This document shows, one piece after another, positions 1 to 8,795 of a DNA stretch of 64,000 nt. The notes under the pieces were generated by a model. The model was not told where the DNA came from, did no database searches, and was given only the letters and a program-made list of their open reading frames with translations. This stretch comes from an uncultured Bacteroides sp. (lineage in GTDB: Bacteria; Bacteroidota; Bacteroidia; Bacteroidales; Bacteroidaceae): positions 1 through 64,000 of the forward strand of contig UQTJ01000016.1 in the NCBI GenBank assembly GCA_900544075.1. The letters run 5' to 3'. Positions within the stretch are counted from its first letter, which is position 1. Each line of letters starts with the position of its first letter. A program made the translations under genes and the position numbers.

Positions 1-22
1 CAAAGCCTTTTTTTGTGCAAAT

Positions 23-445
23 TCACTTCTTAATATCTAAATCCGAAACTTGAGTCAGACATTCAGGTGATACATTTCTCTTTGATTCTATACGTCGGAA
101 TGCCTTTTCTACCGCCACTTCAAAGCGTTCGTACGAAAAAGGTTTGTGAAGGAAATCCACAGCATCAAGATTAAAACCTTCGAGAGCATACTGTGCATAC
201 GCTGTAGTGAATATAAAACAACACTTCTCCGGCAAAGAGTCGGCTATCTCCAGCCCGTTTATACTATTCATCTGTATATCGAGGAAGACCAAGTCCGGCT
301 GCAACCTACGAATCTCATTTAATCCTATTTGCGGTTCACTGAATACGGAAAGTTCTATTCCTCCCTTTCTCCGGCAAAACTGTTCTATTATCAACAGCGC
401 CATAGGTTCATCATCTATCGCTATACATTTTAAGTTCCTGTCCAT
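23..445 (-). CDS. response regulator receiver protein, LytTR-type lacking output domain
   Basis: A 140-residue CheY-like receiver domain: acidic pair D11/D12, phospho-acceptor D56 in LVFLDIQM, T80/T81, and K101 in HKPF. The next gene upstream, 27 bp away on the same strand, is a LytS-like histidine kinase, so the two are presumably one two-component system. Partners of such kinases normally have about 240 residues with a C-terminal LytTR DNA-binding domain; here a TGA stop ends the protein right after the receiver and a short linker. Either this is a receiver-only protein, or the output domain has been cut off by a frameshift or stop. The window ends 22 bases later, so the DNA that would decide this is not visible. 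The likely target is the divergent efflux operon, by position only. Confidence 0.8.
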   Translation of the reverse strand: MDRNLKCIAIDDEPMALLIIEQFCRRKGGIELSVFSEPQIGLNEIRRLQPDLVFLDIQMNSINGLEIADSLPEKCCFIFTTAYAQYALEGFNLDAVDFLHKPFSYERFEVAVEKAFRRIESKRNVSPECLTQVSDLDIKK

Positions 446-472
446 GATTATAAAACTAAATTTGTCCGATAT

Positions 473-1483
473 CTATTTCTTTAAATCTATCAAAAGTCTT
501 ACATGGTAGATTCCATTTTTTTCTCCATTATAAAGTTCATACTTACCTGGATATAGTAATTCAAGGCGTTTACGGCAATTCTGTATTCCTATTCCGGTTT
601 TCTGTCCTTCAGGTTTTCTCATCACTGCATTCTCTGTTTCAAAGAGCAGTTTGTTCTCATCAATTTTTATCCTGATATCTATTTTACAATCTTTATCGGA
701 CGAAGTACCATACTTAAATGCATTCTCCACAAATGTAATCAATATCATTGGAGGAATAAGAACCTTTTTGGAAGAAGCCTCAACATTCAACTGAACCTCA
801 GTATGATGATTCAACCTAAGTTTCTGCAAGTCTACATATTGATGAATATAGTCCAGTTCATTACCTACAGGTATCAGTTCTGATTCATTCTGCGAATACA
901 TATACCTTAAAATTCCGGAGAACTTCACGAATGCAGACTCTGTTTTGTCTGAGCCGGACAAGACAAGGGCATACAGTGTATTCAGCGTATTGAAGAGAAA
1001 ATGCGGATTAATCTGCGCCTTATACAGTGAAAGTTCAGCCTTGTTTTTTTCCGCTTCCACTTCCTGACGGGATATTATCTGCCGGAAGAGTTCAAAAGTA
1101 AGTTCTATAGCTAATGAAAATCCGGTAACGACAAGGAAAAAGAACCATATAGTCTGCCTTCGGATATTCATTTTTGCCACCATCTGACGAACATCATCAT
1201 TTATATGTTCTGCCGGCATTGGGAAATAAGTAAACATCTCTGTAACAGTAGTCAGCACCAACATCAACACAAAAATCCTAAGATATCTTTTCTGCATAAA
1301 CAGCTTGGGAATACAAACTATACGATATATAAAATATAGTATATATACATATGCCACCAATGTTATGAGAAAAGCTGTATTGTTTACAATCCAACGGTCA
1401 ACAGGCAGCAGCATAATAGCAAGTGGCATAATGACTAAACAAAACAGCATGTCAATATACAGTGTAATACGATTCTTAATCAT
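473..1483 (-). CDS. LytS/YehU-type sensor histidine kinase
   Basis: Membrane-bound sensor kinase of the HPK7 (LytS-like) group, 336 aa. Four hydrophobic segments lie at about residues 9-29, 35-58, 68-88 and 111-130, followed by a short coiled-coil linker and the His_kinase domain with phospho-acceptor H161 in INPHFLFNTLN. The ATPase N box is at N254 (FVENAFKYG), and a G box (GIGIQN) lies near residue 300. There is no recognisable periplasmic ligand domain, so the signal may be sensed in the membrane. It is transcribed ahead of the receiver gene (27 bp gap) and divergently from the RND efflux operon, which suggests control of efflux. That role is inference from position. Confidence 0.9.
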   Translation of the reverse strand: MIKNRITLYIDMLFCLVIMPLAIMLLPVDRWIVNNTAFLITLVAYVYILYFIYRIVCIPKLFMQKRYLRIFVLMLVLTTVTEMFTYFPMPAEHINDDVRQMVAKMNIRRQTIWFFFLVVTGFSLAIELTFELFRQIISRQEVEAEKNKAELSLYKAQINPHFLFNTLNTLYALVLSGSDKTESAFVKFSGILRYMYSQNESELIPVGNELDYIHQYVDLQKLRLNHHTEVQLNVEASSKKVLIPPMILITFVENAFKYGTSSDKDCKIDIRIKIDENKLLFETENAVMRKPEGQKTGIGIQNCRKRLELLYPGKYELYNGEKNGIYHVRLLIDLKK

Positions 1484-1503
1484 GATAGTATATTTTAATA
1501 TTG

Positions 1504-1511
1504 CAAAGATA
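1504..1511 (-). promoter_or_regulatory. candidate -7 box for the kinase/receiver operon
   Basis: On the minus strand this reads TATCTTTG, matching the Bacteroidota -7 consensus TAnnTTTG, about 20 bases upstream of the kinase start. No good TTTG -33 element is seen at the usual distance. Confidence 0.4.
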
Positions 1512-1549
1512 CTATATTTTATAAATGAAGGACAGTACTGAAAAGTGTA

Positions 1550-1582
1550 TTCGTCACCACAAATATGCCGTTCGTCACCACA
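1550..1582. promoter_or_regulatory. 12-bp direct repeats 21 bp apart in the divergent promoter region
   Basis: TTCGTCACCACA occurs at 1550-1561 and again at 1571-1582, exactly 21 bp start to start (two helical turns). LytTR-family regulators typically bind paired direct repeats with this spacing. The pair lies between the two outward-facing -7 boxes, so it could be the binding site for the regulator of the kinase/receiver pair and the efflux operon. Confidence 0.5.
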
Positions 1583-1608
1583 CTTTATATATTCACTTCC
1601 ATTCTATT

Positions 1609-1616
1609 TAAGTTTG
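1609..1616 (+). promoter_or_regulatory. candidate -7 box for the RND efflux operon
   Basis: TAAGTTTG fits TAnnTTTG and lies 55 bases upstream of the adaptor start. A weak TTTA at 1584-1587 is the only -33 candidate (21-base spacing), consistent with a promoter that needs an activator. Confidence 0.4.
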
Positions 1617-1671
1617 TAAATCATAAGAATAAATTACATTTTCGATTATAATAAACATAAATAATAACTAT

Positions 1672-2778
1672 ATGAAAAGAAGTATTTATCTCATTATGTG
1701 CTTCTTGCCTTTTATATGCTCCTGCAAAGGCAACAAGCAGGAAATGCCTGGCGAAAAGTACAAAACACTGACAGTATGCACTACAAACCAGACATTACAC
1801 TCTGACTATCCGGCTACATTGCGCGGACGACAATCGGTAGAAGTACGCCCACAGGTAAGTGGCACAATTACTGAAATCTGCATTAACGAAGGAGATGCCG
1901 TAAAGCGTGGACAGATATTGTTCATCATCGACCAGGTGCCTTATAAAGCAGCTCTTGAAACAGCTCTTGCCAACGTAAAAAGTGCAGAAGCTAAACTCCA
2001 GACTGCAAAACTTACAGCCGACAGCAAAGAAGAGCTTTTCAAAGAGAATGTAGTTTCCGACTTTGACAGACAGACAGCACGCAACCAACTGCTTGAAGCC
2101 GAAGCAGCACTGGCACAAGCCAAGGCTGAAGAAACAAATGCACGCAATAACCTTTCATATACAGAGGTAAAAAGTCCGGTAGACGGTGTCGCCAGTATGA
2201 TACCATATAGGGTTGGCGCATTAGTAAACAGCAATATAGAAGAGCCTCTGGTTACAGTTTCTGATGATGAAGAAATCTTTGCATATTTTTCTATGGCAGA
2301 AAATCAGATGCTTGACATGATTCAGGAATATGGTTCTTTAGAGGAAGCCTGCCAGAAAATGCCGGAAGTAAACCTTTCTATGAGTAATGGAAAGACTTAT
2401 CCGTCTGCAGGCCGTATAGATGCAATAAGCGGAACTGTAGACCAGGGCACCGGTGCAGTGACTGTACGTGCCGTATTTCCTAATGAAGGGCACTTGCTGC
2501 GTAACGGCGGAAGCGGAACAATCTCCATTCCTACAATCTATAAAGACTGTATCACTATTCCGCAAAGTGCTACATATGAGCTGCAGAACAAGATATTCAC
2601 ATGGAAGGTTATAGACGGAAAGACCCAATCTGCCCCTATAACAGTGTATAAATACAATGACGGTAAGACATATATCGTTCTTTCCGGACTTACACCGGGG
2701 GATGTCATTATAGCAGAAGGAGCCGGACTTATGCGTGAAGGAACAGCCGTCAACACAGACACAACAATCACAAAATAA
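1672..2778 (+). CDS. RND efflux periplasmic adaptor (membrane fusion protein)
   Basis: Periplasmic adaptor of a tripartite RND pump, 368 aa. It starts with a lipoprotein signal: a hydrophobic stretch, then ICSC with C18 as the probable lipidated cysteine. Next come the biotinyl-lipoyl-like half motif (VEVRPQVSGTITEI, GDAVKRGQ), an alpha-helical hairpin rich in Ala, Lys and Glu at about residues 95-160, and the second lipoyl half (YTEVKSPVDGVAS) leading into beta-barrel and membrane-proximal domains. This is the AcrA/MexE order. It is first in an operon with the permease (11 bp gap) and the outer-membrane channel. The substrate cannot be read from the sequence; drugs, bile salts or solvents are typical for the family. 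Confidence 0.93.
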   Translation: MKRSIYLIMCFLPFICSCKGNKQEMPGEKYKTLTVCTTNQTLHSDYPATLRGRQSVEVRPQVSGTITEICINEGDAVKRGQILFIIDQVPYKAALETALANVKSAEAKLQTAKLTADSKEELFKENVVSDFDRQTARNQLLEAEAALAQAKAEETNARNNLSYTEVKSPVDGVASMIPYRVGALVNSNIEEPLVTVSDDEEIFAYFSMAENQMLDMIQEYGSLEEACQKMPEVNLSMSNGKTYPSAGRIDAISGTVDQGTGAVTVRAVFPNEGHLLRNGGSGTISIPTIYKDCITIPQSATYELQNKIFTWKVIDGKTQSAPITVYKYNDGKTYIVLSGLTPGDVIIAEGAGLMREGTAVNTDTTITK

Positions 2779-2789
2779 CAGGCAGCCAT

Positions 2790-5700
2790 ATGAAGATAAG
2801 AACATTTATTGACCGACCGATTCTGGCAGGAGTAATCTCGGTGCTTATCCTGATTCTCGGTTTTATCAGCTTGTCACAGCTTCCTATCGAGCAGTTTCCG
2901 GAAATTGCCCCTCCTACCGTAAGTGTATCTGCTACATATACAGGTGCAAATGCCGAAACCGTATTGAAAAGCGTTGTAGTTCCGTTGGAAGAAGCCCTAA
3001 ACGGTGTTGAAAACATGATGTACATGACATCTACAGCATCCAACAATGGCTCTGCAAGGATCACCGTTTATTTCAGACAAGGAACAGACCCTGACATGGC
3101 AACAGTCAATGTACAGAACCGTATTGCCACAGCCGAGGGACTTCTGCCTGCGGAAGTTACCAAGAGCGGTATAACCGTGCGTAAACGTCAGACGAGTAAC
3201 ATTAAGCAGTTGGCAGTCTACAGTCCGGACGATTCTTTCGACCAAGCTTTTCTTACCAACTACATGAAAATAAACATCGAGCCACGTCTTTCACGTATTG
3301 CCGGTGTAGGTGAGGTTAATGTTTTCGGATATGATTATTCTATGCGTATATGGTTGGACCCAAACAAGATGCAGAAGTATTCTCTCATTCCGTCAGACAT
3401 AACAACTGTTTTAGATGAACAGAACGTAGAAGCTGCAACCGGAACTCTGGGTGCAGAATCGGAAAACACATTCCAGTATGTACTTAAATACAGGGGACGA
3501 TACGAGAACGAAGTCGATTATGAGAACATGGTAATAAAATCTTTGCCTAACGGAGAAATTTTACGACTGAAGGATGTAGCAACCATAGAATTAGGCACAC
3601 GTGCATACGATTATATTGGAGAAGTAAACGGACATCCGGGATGTAATATAATGATAGCACAGACATCGGGTTCCAATGCCAATGAAATTATAGAAGAGAT
3701 AGACCGTACAATAGACGAGATATCCCAGACACTGCCTAAAGGTATAAAAATAGTAGACCTGATGAGTACCAAGGACTTCCTTGATGCATCAATAAAGAGT
3801 GTGATAAAAACCCTGATAGAAGCCATTTTATTAGTGGTACTGGTAGTATATGTCTTTCTGCAGAGTTTACGTTCCACATTCATACCTGCCCTCTCCATTA
3901 TAGTATCATTAGTAGGCACTTTTGCCTTTATGTCAATAGTTGGTTTCAGTCTTAACATGCTGACACTCTTCGCCCTCGTACTGGTTATCGGAACCGTGGT
4001 GGACGATGCCATAGTGGTGGTGGAGGCCGTACAGGCAAAATTTGACGAAGGTTATAAGTCGCCATACCTTGCCACTATAGACGCAATGGACGGCATAACA
4101 TCAGCATTGGTTACCACTACTTTTGTGTTCATGGCCGTATTTATTCCGGTCAGTTTCATCGGAGGTACAACCGGTACTTTCTATACACAGTTCGGTTTGA
4201 CCATGGCAGCAGCCGTAGCCATATCTCTGCTTAATGCCCTTACGTTAAGCCCCGCACTGTGTGCCCTCATCATGACACCTCATCAGACAGGCGAGAACGG
4301 AGAGAAACTAAGTTTTTCATCGCGTTTCCACATAGCTTTTGACACAGCCTTCCATCGTCTGGTGACAAAATATAAAATAGGTGTAGTATTCATGCTTAAA
4401 AGAAAATGGCTCGCAGGAGCATTTTTGGTACTGACATGCGGTGGTTTTGCTTTCCTTATGATGATCACCAAAACCGGACTTGTGCCTAACGAAGATATGG
4501 GTACCGTATTCATTGACGTACGAACTTCACCGGGTAACAGCGTTCAGGAAACAAGAAAAGTAATGGTACAGGTGGACAGTTGCTTGAACACCATACCACA
4601 AATAGAAATATATTCCAACACTACAGGTAACTCAATGTTGAGCGGACAGGGCGCATGCAACGGTATGTTCACCATACGACTGAAAGACTGGAGCGAAAGA
4701 CCTGACAAGGAAGATGCGATAGATGCTGTAATGCAGGAAATCAGCCGCAAGACAGCATTCATCTCAAGTGCAGACATCATGCCTTTCACCCGTCCTATGA
4801 TTCCGGGTTATGGTGTAAACAGTGGTTTTGAGGTTTATGTACAAGACCAAAAAGGAGGAACAACTGAAGACTTGCTGAAATATACAAGACAGTTCCTTGA
4901 CGAACTGAACAAACGTCCGGAAGTTGGTAGAGCCACTACATCTTTTGATACAAAATTTCCGCAATACCTGGTTGAGGTAGATGCTGCAAGATGTAAACGT
5001 AACGGCATTTCACCTGCTGATGTACTAAGTACACTTGCCGGATATATCGGAGGTAATTATGCATCCAACATGAACCGTTTCTCAAAGCTTTATCGTGTAA
5101 TGGTTCAGGCACCGCCACAGTTCCGACTTGACAAAGAATCCCTGAACAGCATTTTTGTAAGAAACGATTCCGGCGAGATGAGCCCTATCAGCCAGTATCT
5201 GAAACTGACCCGCGTGTATGGTTCGGAAGTTCTGACACGTTTCAATCTGTTCTCGGCAATTCAGGTTAACGGTGCTGCTGCCCAGGGCTACAGTTCCGGT
5301 CAGGCTATCAAGGCTGTACAAGAAGTCGCTGCCCAGACATTGCCTACAGGATATGGATTTGAGTTTGGAGGTATGTCGCGCGAAGAGTCAAATACAGGAA
5401 ATACCACTACAATAGTGTTTGTAATCTGCGTAGTCTTCATTTATCTTATTCTGTGTGCATTGTACGAAAGTCTGTTCGTGCCTCTTGCCGTCATACTTTC
5501 CGTACCGTTCGGACTTGCCGGCAGTTTCCTTTTTGCAAAGATGTTCGGTCTTGAGAACAACATCTACCTTCAGACAGGTTTGATTATGCTTATCGGACTT
5601 CTTTCAAAAACAGCCATACTGCTCACCGAATATGCATCCGAACGCCGCCGTCACGGCATGAGCATTATGCAGGCAGCCGTTTCTGCCGCCCAGGTACGTT

Positions 5701-5933
5701 TACGACCGATTCTGATGACATCACTGACAATGATTTTCGGTATGCTTCCACTTATGTTTGCAAGTGGTGTAGGCGCAAACGGAAACATTTCGATTGGTGT
5801 AGGAACAGTCGGAGGTATGCTCATAGGTACTATAGCATTGCTGTTCATCGTACCTCCATTGTTTATGGTATTCCAGTATCTGCAGGAAAAGTTTATGCCA
5901 GAACGCAAATTGCCGGAATTAGAGAAAAAATAA
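2790..5933 (+). CDS. RND multidrug efflux permease (AcrB/MexF-like, HAE1 family)
   Basis: Inner-membrane proton-driven pump subunit, 1047 aa, the usual length. It begins IDRPILAGVISVLI (TM1), has a large periplasmic loop, and then TM2-TM6 from about residue 340. The proton-relay acidic pair is D405/D406 in VVDDAIVVVE, as in AcrB TM4. A second half repeats the TM-loop-TM layout (TM7 near residue 540, TM8-TM12 after residue 870). The periplasmic porter motif GYGFEFGGMSREE and the C-terminal RLRPILMTSLTMIFGMLPL are typical of hydrophobe/amphiphile pumps rather than metal pumps. It lies between the adaptor and the channel gene (12 bp gap), so all three parts of the pump are encoded together. Confidence 0.96.
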   Translation: MKIRTFIDRPILAGVISVLILILGFISLSQLPIEQFPEIAPPTVSVSATYTGANAETVLKSVVVPLEEALNGVENMMYMTSTASNNGSARITVYFRQGTDPDMATVNVQNRIATAEGLLPAEVTKSGITVRKRQTSNIKQLAVYSPDDSFDQAFLTNYMKINIEPRLSRIAGVGEVNVFGYDYSMRIWLDPNKMQKYSLIPSDITTVLDEQNVEAATGTLGAESENTFQYVLKYRGRYENEVDYENMVIKSLPNGEILRLKDVATIELGTRAYDYIGEVNGHPGCNIMIAQTSGSNANEIIEEIDRTIDEISQTLPKGIKIVDLMSTKDFLDASIKSVIKTLIEAILLVVLVVYVFLQSLRSTFIPALSIIVSLVGTFAFMSIVGFSLNMLTLFALVLVIGTVVDDAIVVVEAVQAKFDEGYKSPYLATIDAMDGITSALVTTTFVFMAVFIPVSFIGGTTGTFYTQFGLTMAAAVAISLLNALTLSPALCALIMTPHQTGENGEKLSFSSRFHIAFDTAFHRLVTKYKIGVVFMLKRKWLAGAFLVLTCGGFAFLMMITKTGLVPNEDMGTVFIDVRTSPGNSVQETRKVMVQVDSCLNTIPQIEIYSNTTGNSMLSGQGACNGMFTIRLKDWSERPDKEDAIDAVMQEISRKTAFISSADIMPFTRPMIPGYGVNSGFEVYVQDQKGGTTEDLLKYTRQFLDELNKRPEVGRATTSFDTKFPQYLVEVDAARCKRNGISPADVLSTLAGYIGGNYASNMNRFSKLYRVMVQAPPQFRLDKESLNSIFVRNDSGEMSPISQYLKLTRVYGSEVLTRFNLFSAIQVNGAAAQGYSSGQAIKAVQEVAAQTLPTGYGFEFGGMSREESNTGNTTTIVFVICVVFIYLILCALYESLFVPLAVILSVPFGLAGSFLFAKMFGLENNIYLQTGLIMLIGLLSKTAILLTEYASERRRHGMSIMQAAVSAAQVRLRPILMTSLTMIFGMLPLMFASGVGANGNISIGVGTVGGMLIGTIALLFIVPPLFMVFQYLQEKFMPERKLPELEKK

Positions 5934-5945
5934 AATCAAAGAATT

Positions 5946-7319
5946 ATGTATAAGATAAAAAGTATAATAACAGCCACAGTAGTTGCTACAGCCTTAAGCG
6001 GATGCCACATATATCGTGCATACGAACGTCCGGATGCAGCAGCTGTTGCCGACAGTATCTATCGCCATAACGTATCACCCGACGACACAACATCTTTGGC
6101 ATCATTGTCATGGGAGGAACTGTTTACCGATACATACCTGCAGGAGCTGATAAAATCCGGTCTTGAAAACAATACGGATTTGAATATAGCCCGCCTTAAA
6201 GTGAAAGAAGCCGAAGCTCTGCTCATGACTTCGCGCCTGTCGTATCTTCCATCAATAAATCTAACTCCTGATGGAACAATAACCAGTATTGGAGGCAGTG
6301 ATGCCACAAAAAAATATAATCTTGCAGTATCTGCCGATTGGGAAATTGACCTGTTCGGCAAACTGCTTAATACGAAGAGAGGCGCACAGGCTGCTTTAGA
6401 GGAAAGTGACGCATACCGTCAGGCAGTACAAACCCAGCTTGTAGCTACTATAGCAAACAGCTATTACACCCTGCTTGTTCTCGACGAGCAGTTAAGAATT
6501 ACACGCGAAACAGCCAAGACATGGACTGAGAGTCTGAGAACTATGAAGGCACTGAAACGTGCCGGACAAGCTACGGAAATGGCTGTGGCACAAACTGAGG
6601 CAGCAAAGCTTTCTGTAGACGCATCTGTGATTTCTATCGAACGCCAGATATCCGAAATGGAGAACTCTCTTTCCGCCCTGTTGGGAAAAGCTCCGCAAAG
6701 CATCAGCAGAGGATTGCTTGAGAGACAGTTTTTCCCGGATTCAATATCAACCGGAGTTCCATTGCAGCTGTTAAGCCGCCGCCCGGACGTACGTCAGAGT
6801 GAAGCACAATTAGCTGTTGCTTATTATGCCACAAACTCTGCACGCTCAGCCTTCTATCCAAGCATAACGCTGAGCGGTTCTGCCGGATGGACCAACGCAG
6901 CCGGTGCAATAGTAACAAATCCGGGAGAATGGCTGTTATCGGCCGTGGGCTCTCTGGTACAGCCTATTTTCAACAAAGGAAAGAACATAGCAAATCTGAA
7001 AATAGCCAAGGCACAGCAGGAAGAAGCATTGCTGACATTCAGACAAAGTCTGCTTGATGCCGGTACTGAGGTTAATGATGCTTTGGTACAATGGCAGACA
7101 GCAAGAAAAAGAATAGAGCTTGTCAGGCAACAGGCTGCTTCGCTGAAATCGGCATTGAAGAGTTCGGAACTTCTTATGAAACACAGTTCGCAGAACTATC
7201 TTGAGGTTATAACAGCAAGACAATCACTCCTTCAGGCTGAACTGAACATAGTAACGGACCGTTTCGACGAGATACAAGGTGTAATAAATCTATACCATGC
7301 CTTAGGAGGTGGATACTGA
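5946..7319 (+). CDS. outer-membrane efflux channel, TolC/OprM (NodT) family
   Basis: Outer-membrane factor of the pump, 457 aa. The N-terminal signal ends at TALSGC, a lipobox giving a lipid-anchored channel as in OprM. Two structural repeats follow, rich in Ala, Gln and Glu helices: the first has DLNIARLKVKEAEALL and VSADWEIDLFGK, the second LLSRRPDVRQSEAQLAVA and FYPSITLSGSAGW, all standard family signatures. It is the last gene of the efflux operon and is followed by a strong hairpin terminator, so the operon holds exactly three genes. Confidence 0.95.
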   Translation: MYKIKSIITATVVATALSGCHIYRAYERPDAAAVADSIYRHNVSPDDTTSLASLSWEELFTDTYLQELIKSGLENNTDLNIARLKVKEAEALLMTSRLSYLPSINLTPDGTITSIGGSDATKKYNLAVSADWEIDLFGKLLNTKRGAQAALEESDAYRQAVQTQLVATIANSYYTLLVLDEQLRITRETAKTWTESLRTMKALKRAGQATEMAVAQTEAAKLSVDASVISIERQISEMENSLSALLGKAPQSISRGLLERQFFPDSISTGVPLQLLSRRPDVRQSEAQLAVAYYATNSARSAFYPSITLSGSAGWTNAAGAIVTNPGEWLLSAVGSLVQPIFNKGKNIANLKIAKAQQEEALLTFRQSLLDAGTEVNDALVQWQTARKRIELVRQQAASLKSALKSSELLMKHSSQNYLEVITARQSLLQAELNIVTDRFDEIQGVINLYHALGGGY

Positions 7320-7325
7320 TAAAAT

Positions 7326-7350
7326 AAAAGCCGGAACTTTTCCGGCTTTT
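7326..7350. terminator. bidirectional intrinsic terminator
   Basis: AAAAGCCGGAA and TTCCGGCTTTT form an 11-bp stem with a 3-base loop. It ends the efflux operon on the plus strand and manC on the minus strand. Confidence 0.85.
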
Positions 7351-7370
7351 ATTTCCTTTATACAGAATAA

Positions 7371-8414
7371 TTATACATATTCATCACCAAACTTCATTTC
7401 CACATCATTCACAAACTTGCGTATGGAGTTCTGATCATCCTTCTTACATATCAGAAGTACATTATCATGTTCGGCTACCAGATATCCCTGCAGTCCCTCG
7501 GCTACCACCAACTTACCTTTAGGCATGTGGATGATATTCTCACTACAATCATATAATATTGAGTTGCTGTTTAATATTACATTGCTGTTGGTATCCTTAG
7601 GTGACGCATCATATAAAGACTGCCATGTACCGACATCAGCCCATCCGAAATCACACATCTGGACATAAACATTATCAGCCTTCTCCATTATGCTATAATC
7701 TATAGAGATATTTGGACAAGCCGAAAAGTCAGGGGCATCACACTCAAGGCGCGGACATACCTCAGCCATATTCTCATGGAAAGCATTCATGATAGTAGTG
7801 ACATGCCAAATGAATATTCCTGAGTTCCAATAGAATTCGTTTCCTTCTACAAACACCTTTGCAAACTCCAGGGACGGTTTCTCTATAAAAGTCTTGACCT
7901 TACAGAAATCACCTTCCCTCTCCTCTTCATCAATCTGAATGTATCCATAACCCGTTTCAGGTCTTGTAGGCTTGATTCCTACATTTACAAGCTTGCCTGA
8001 TGATGAAGCAAAATCAAGACCTTTGAGAATTGAAGTGCGGAACTTATCTATATTAAGAATCAGCTGATCCGATGGCATAACTACGATAGTGGCATCCGGA
8101 TTTACTTTCTGTATCAAATATGATGCATATGCAAGTGCGGGAGCCGTATTTCGCCTTTCTTCTTCTATTATAATCTGTCGGTCCTCAATCTCAGGAAGAA
8201 TACTCTTCACTATATCCTTATAATCAATATATGTAGTGATGTATATATTCCCCGACGGAACAAGTCCCTTACACCTGTCGAATGTTATGCGCAAGAGAGT
8301 TTCGCCTGTACCGAAGAAATCAAGAAACTGTTTTGGCAACTGTTTCCTACTATAAGGCCAGAATCTTCGCCCCATTCCACCTGCCATAATTATGCAGTAG
8401 TAGTTATTGTTCAT
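7371..8414 (-). CDS. manC: mannose-1-phosphate guanylyltransferase
   Basis: Makes GDP-mannose from mannose-1-phosphate and GTP, for GDP-mannose/GDP-fucose-dependent surface glycans. It is 347 aa, the length of the single-domain enzyme without a fused phosphomannose isomerase. The N-terminal pyrophosphorylase signature MAGGMGRRFWPYSRKQLPKQ contains the nucleotide-binding loop. Later motifs include VVMPSDQLI, ETGYGYIQID, FIEKP and NSGIFIWHV, all standard for the GMP family. It stands alone between terminators, with tRNA-Leu upstream, so it is probably constitutive. The glycan genes at 15-20 kb could use its product, but there is no direct link. Confidence 0.93.
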   Translation of the reverse strand: MNNNYYCIIMAGGMGRRFWPYSRKQLPKQFLDFFGTGETLLRITFDRCKGLVPSGNIYITTYIDYKDIVKSILPEIEDRQIIIEEERRNTAPALAYASYLIQKVNPDATIVVMPSDQLILNIDKFRTSILKGLDFASSSGKLVNVGIKPTRPETGYGYIQIDEEEREGDFCKVKTFIEKPSLEFAKVFVEGNEFYWNSGIFIWHVTTIMNAFHENMAEVCPRLECDAPDFSACPNISIDYSIMEKADNVYVQMCDFGWADVGTWQSLYDASPKDTNSNVILNSNSILYDCSENIIHMPKGKLVVAEGLQGYLVAEHDNVLLICKKDDQNSIRKFVNDVEMKFGDEYV

Positions 8415-8534
8415 GATAATATAGTTTGTGTTATTTTTACTATGCTAATATAAGGATTATTTTATAAAACCGGAGTTTAATTGTTTCTAAATAGTGTTAG
8501 ACATAAAAAATATTGCATTTTTTCTTCAAAATCT

Positions 8535-8565
8535 ATTGCAGATATGAAAATTATGTTTACCTTTG
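8535..8565 (+). promoter_or_regulatory. promoter of tRNA-Leu
   Basis: ATTG at 8535-8538 and TACCTTTG (TAnnTTTG) at 8558-8565, 19 bases apart, about 24 bases upstream of the mature tRNA 5' end. Confidence 0.6.
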
Positions 8566-8588
8566 CAACGCAAAAGAAAAACAGACAA

Positions 8589-8672
8589 GCCCAGATGGCG
8601 GAATCGGTAGACGCGCTGGTCTCAAACACCAGTGGAGTAACATCCATCCCGGTTCGACCCCGGGTCTGGGTA
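8589..8672 (+). tRNA. tRNA-Leu (anticodon CAA)
   Basis: An 84-base type II tRNA. The acceptor GCCCAGA pairs with TCTGGGT (one G-U), followed by discriminator A. The anticodon stem CTGGT/ACCAG encloses loop CTCAAAC, giving anticodon CAA. A long variable arm (TGGAGTAACATCCA) and the T arm GGTTCGACC follow. CCA is not encoded. A U-tract hairpin lies directly downstream. Confidence 0.95.
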
Positions 8673-8674
8673 CG

Positions 8675-8707
8675 AAAAAGAAGTTGAGTTTTCAACTTCT
8701 TTTTTTT
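8675..8707 (+). terminator. terminator of tRNA-Leu
   Basis: GAAGTTGA (8680-8687) and TCAACTTC (8692-8699) form an 8-bp stem with a 4-base loop, flanked by an A run and a run of eight T. Confidence 0.85.
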
Positions 8708-8735
8708 ATATCATATATCAAAAAAGTCGCTTTAT

Positions 8736-8769
8736 TTTGTATCTATTGACACATATTTGCTTACATTTG
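8736..8769 (+). promoter_or_regulatory. candidate promoter of the ferredoxin/flavodoxin gene
   Basis: TTTG at 8736-8739 and TACATTTG at 8762-8769 (22-base spacing, slightly long), 26 bases upstream of the start codon. Confidence 0.5.
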
Positions 8770-8795
8770 CGAAATAAACTCCAAAAAACACATTT

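Noticed and set aside
8481..8749. Open frames running across the tRNA-Leu region
   Set aside because: They lie over a well-formed tRNA and its terminator and have no recognisable protein features.
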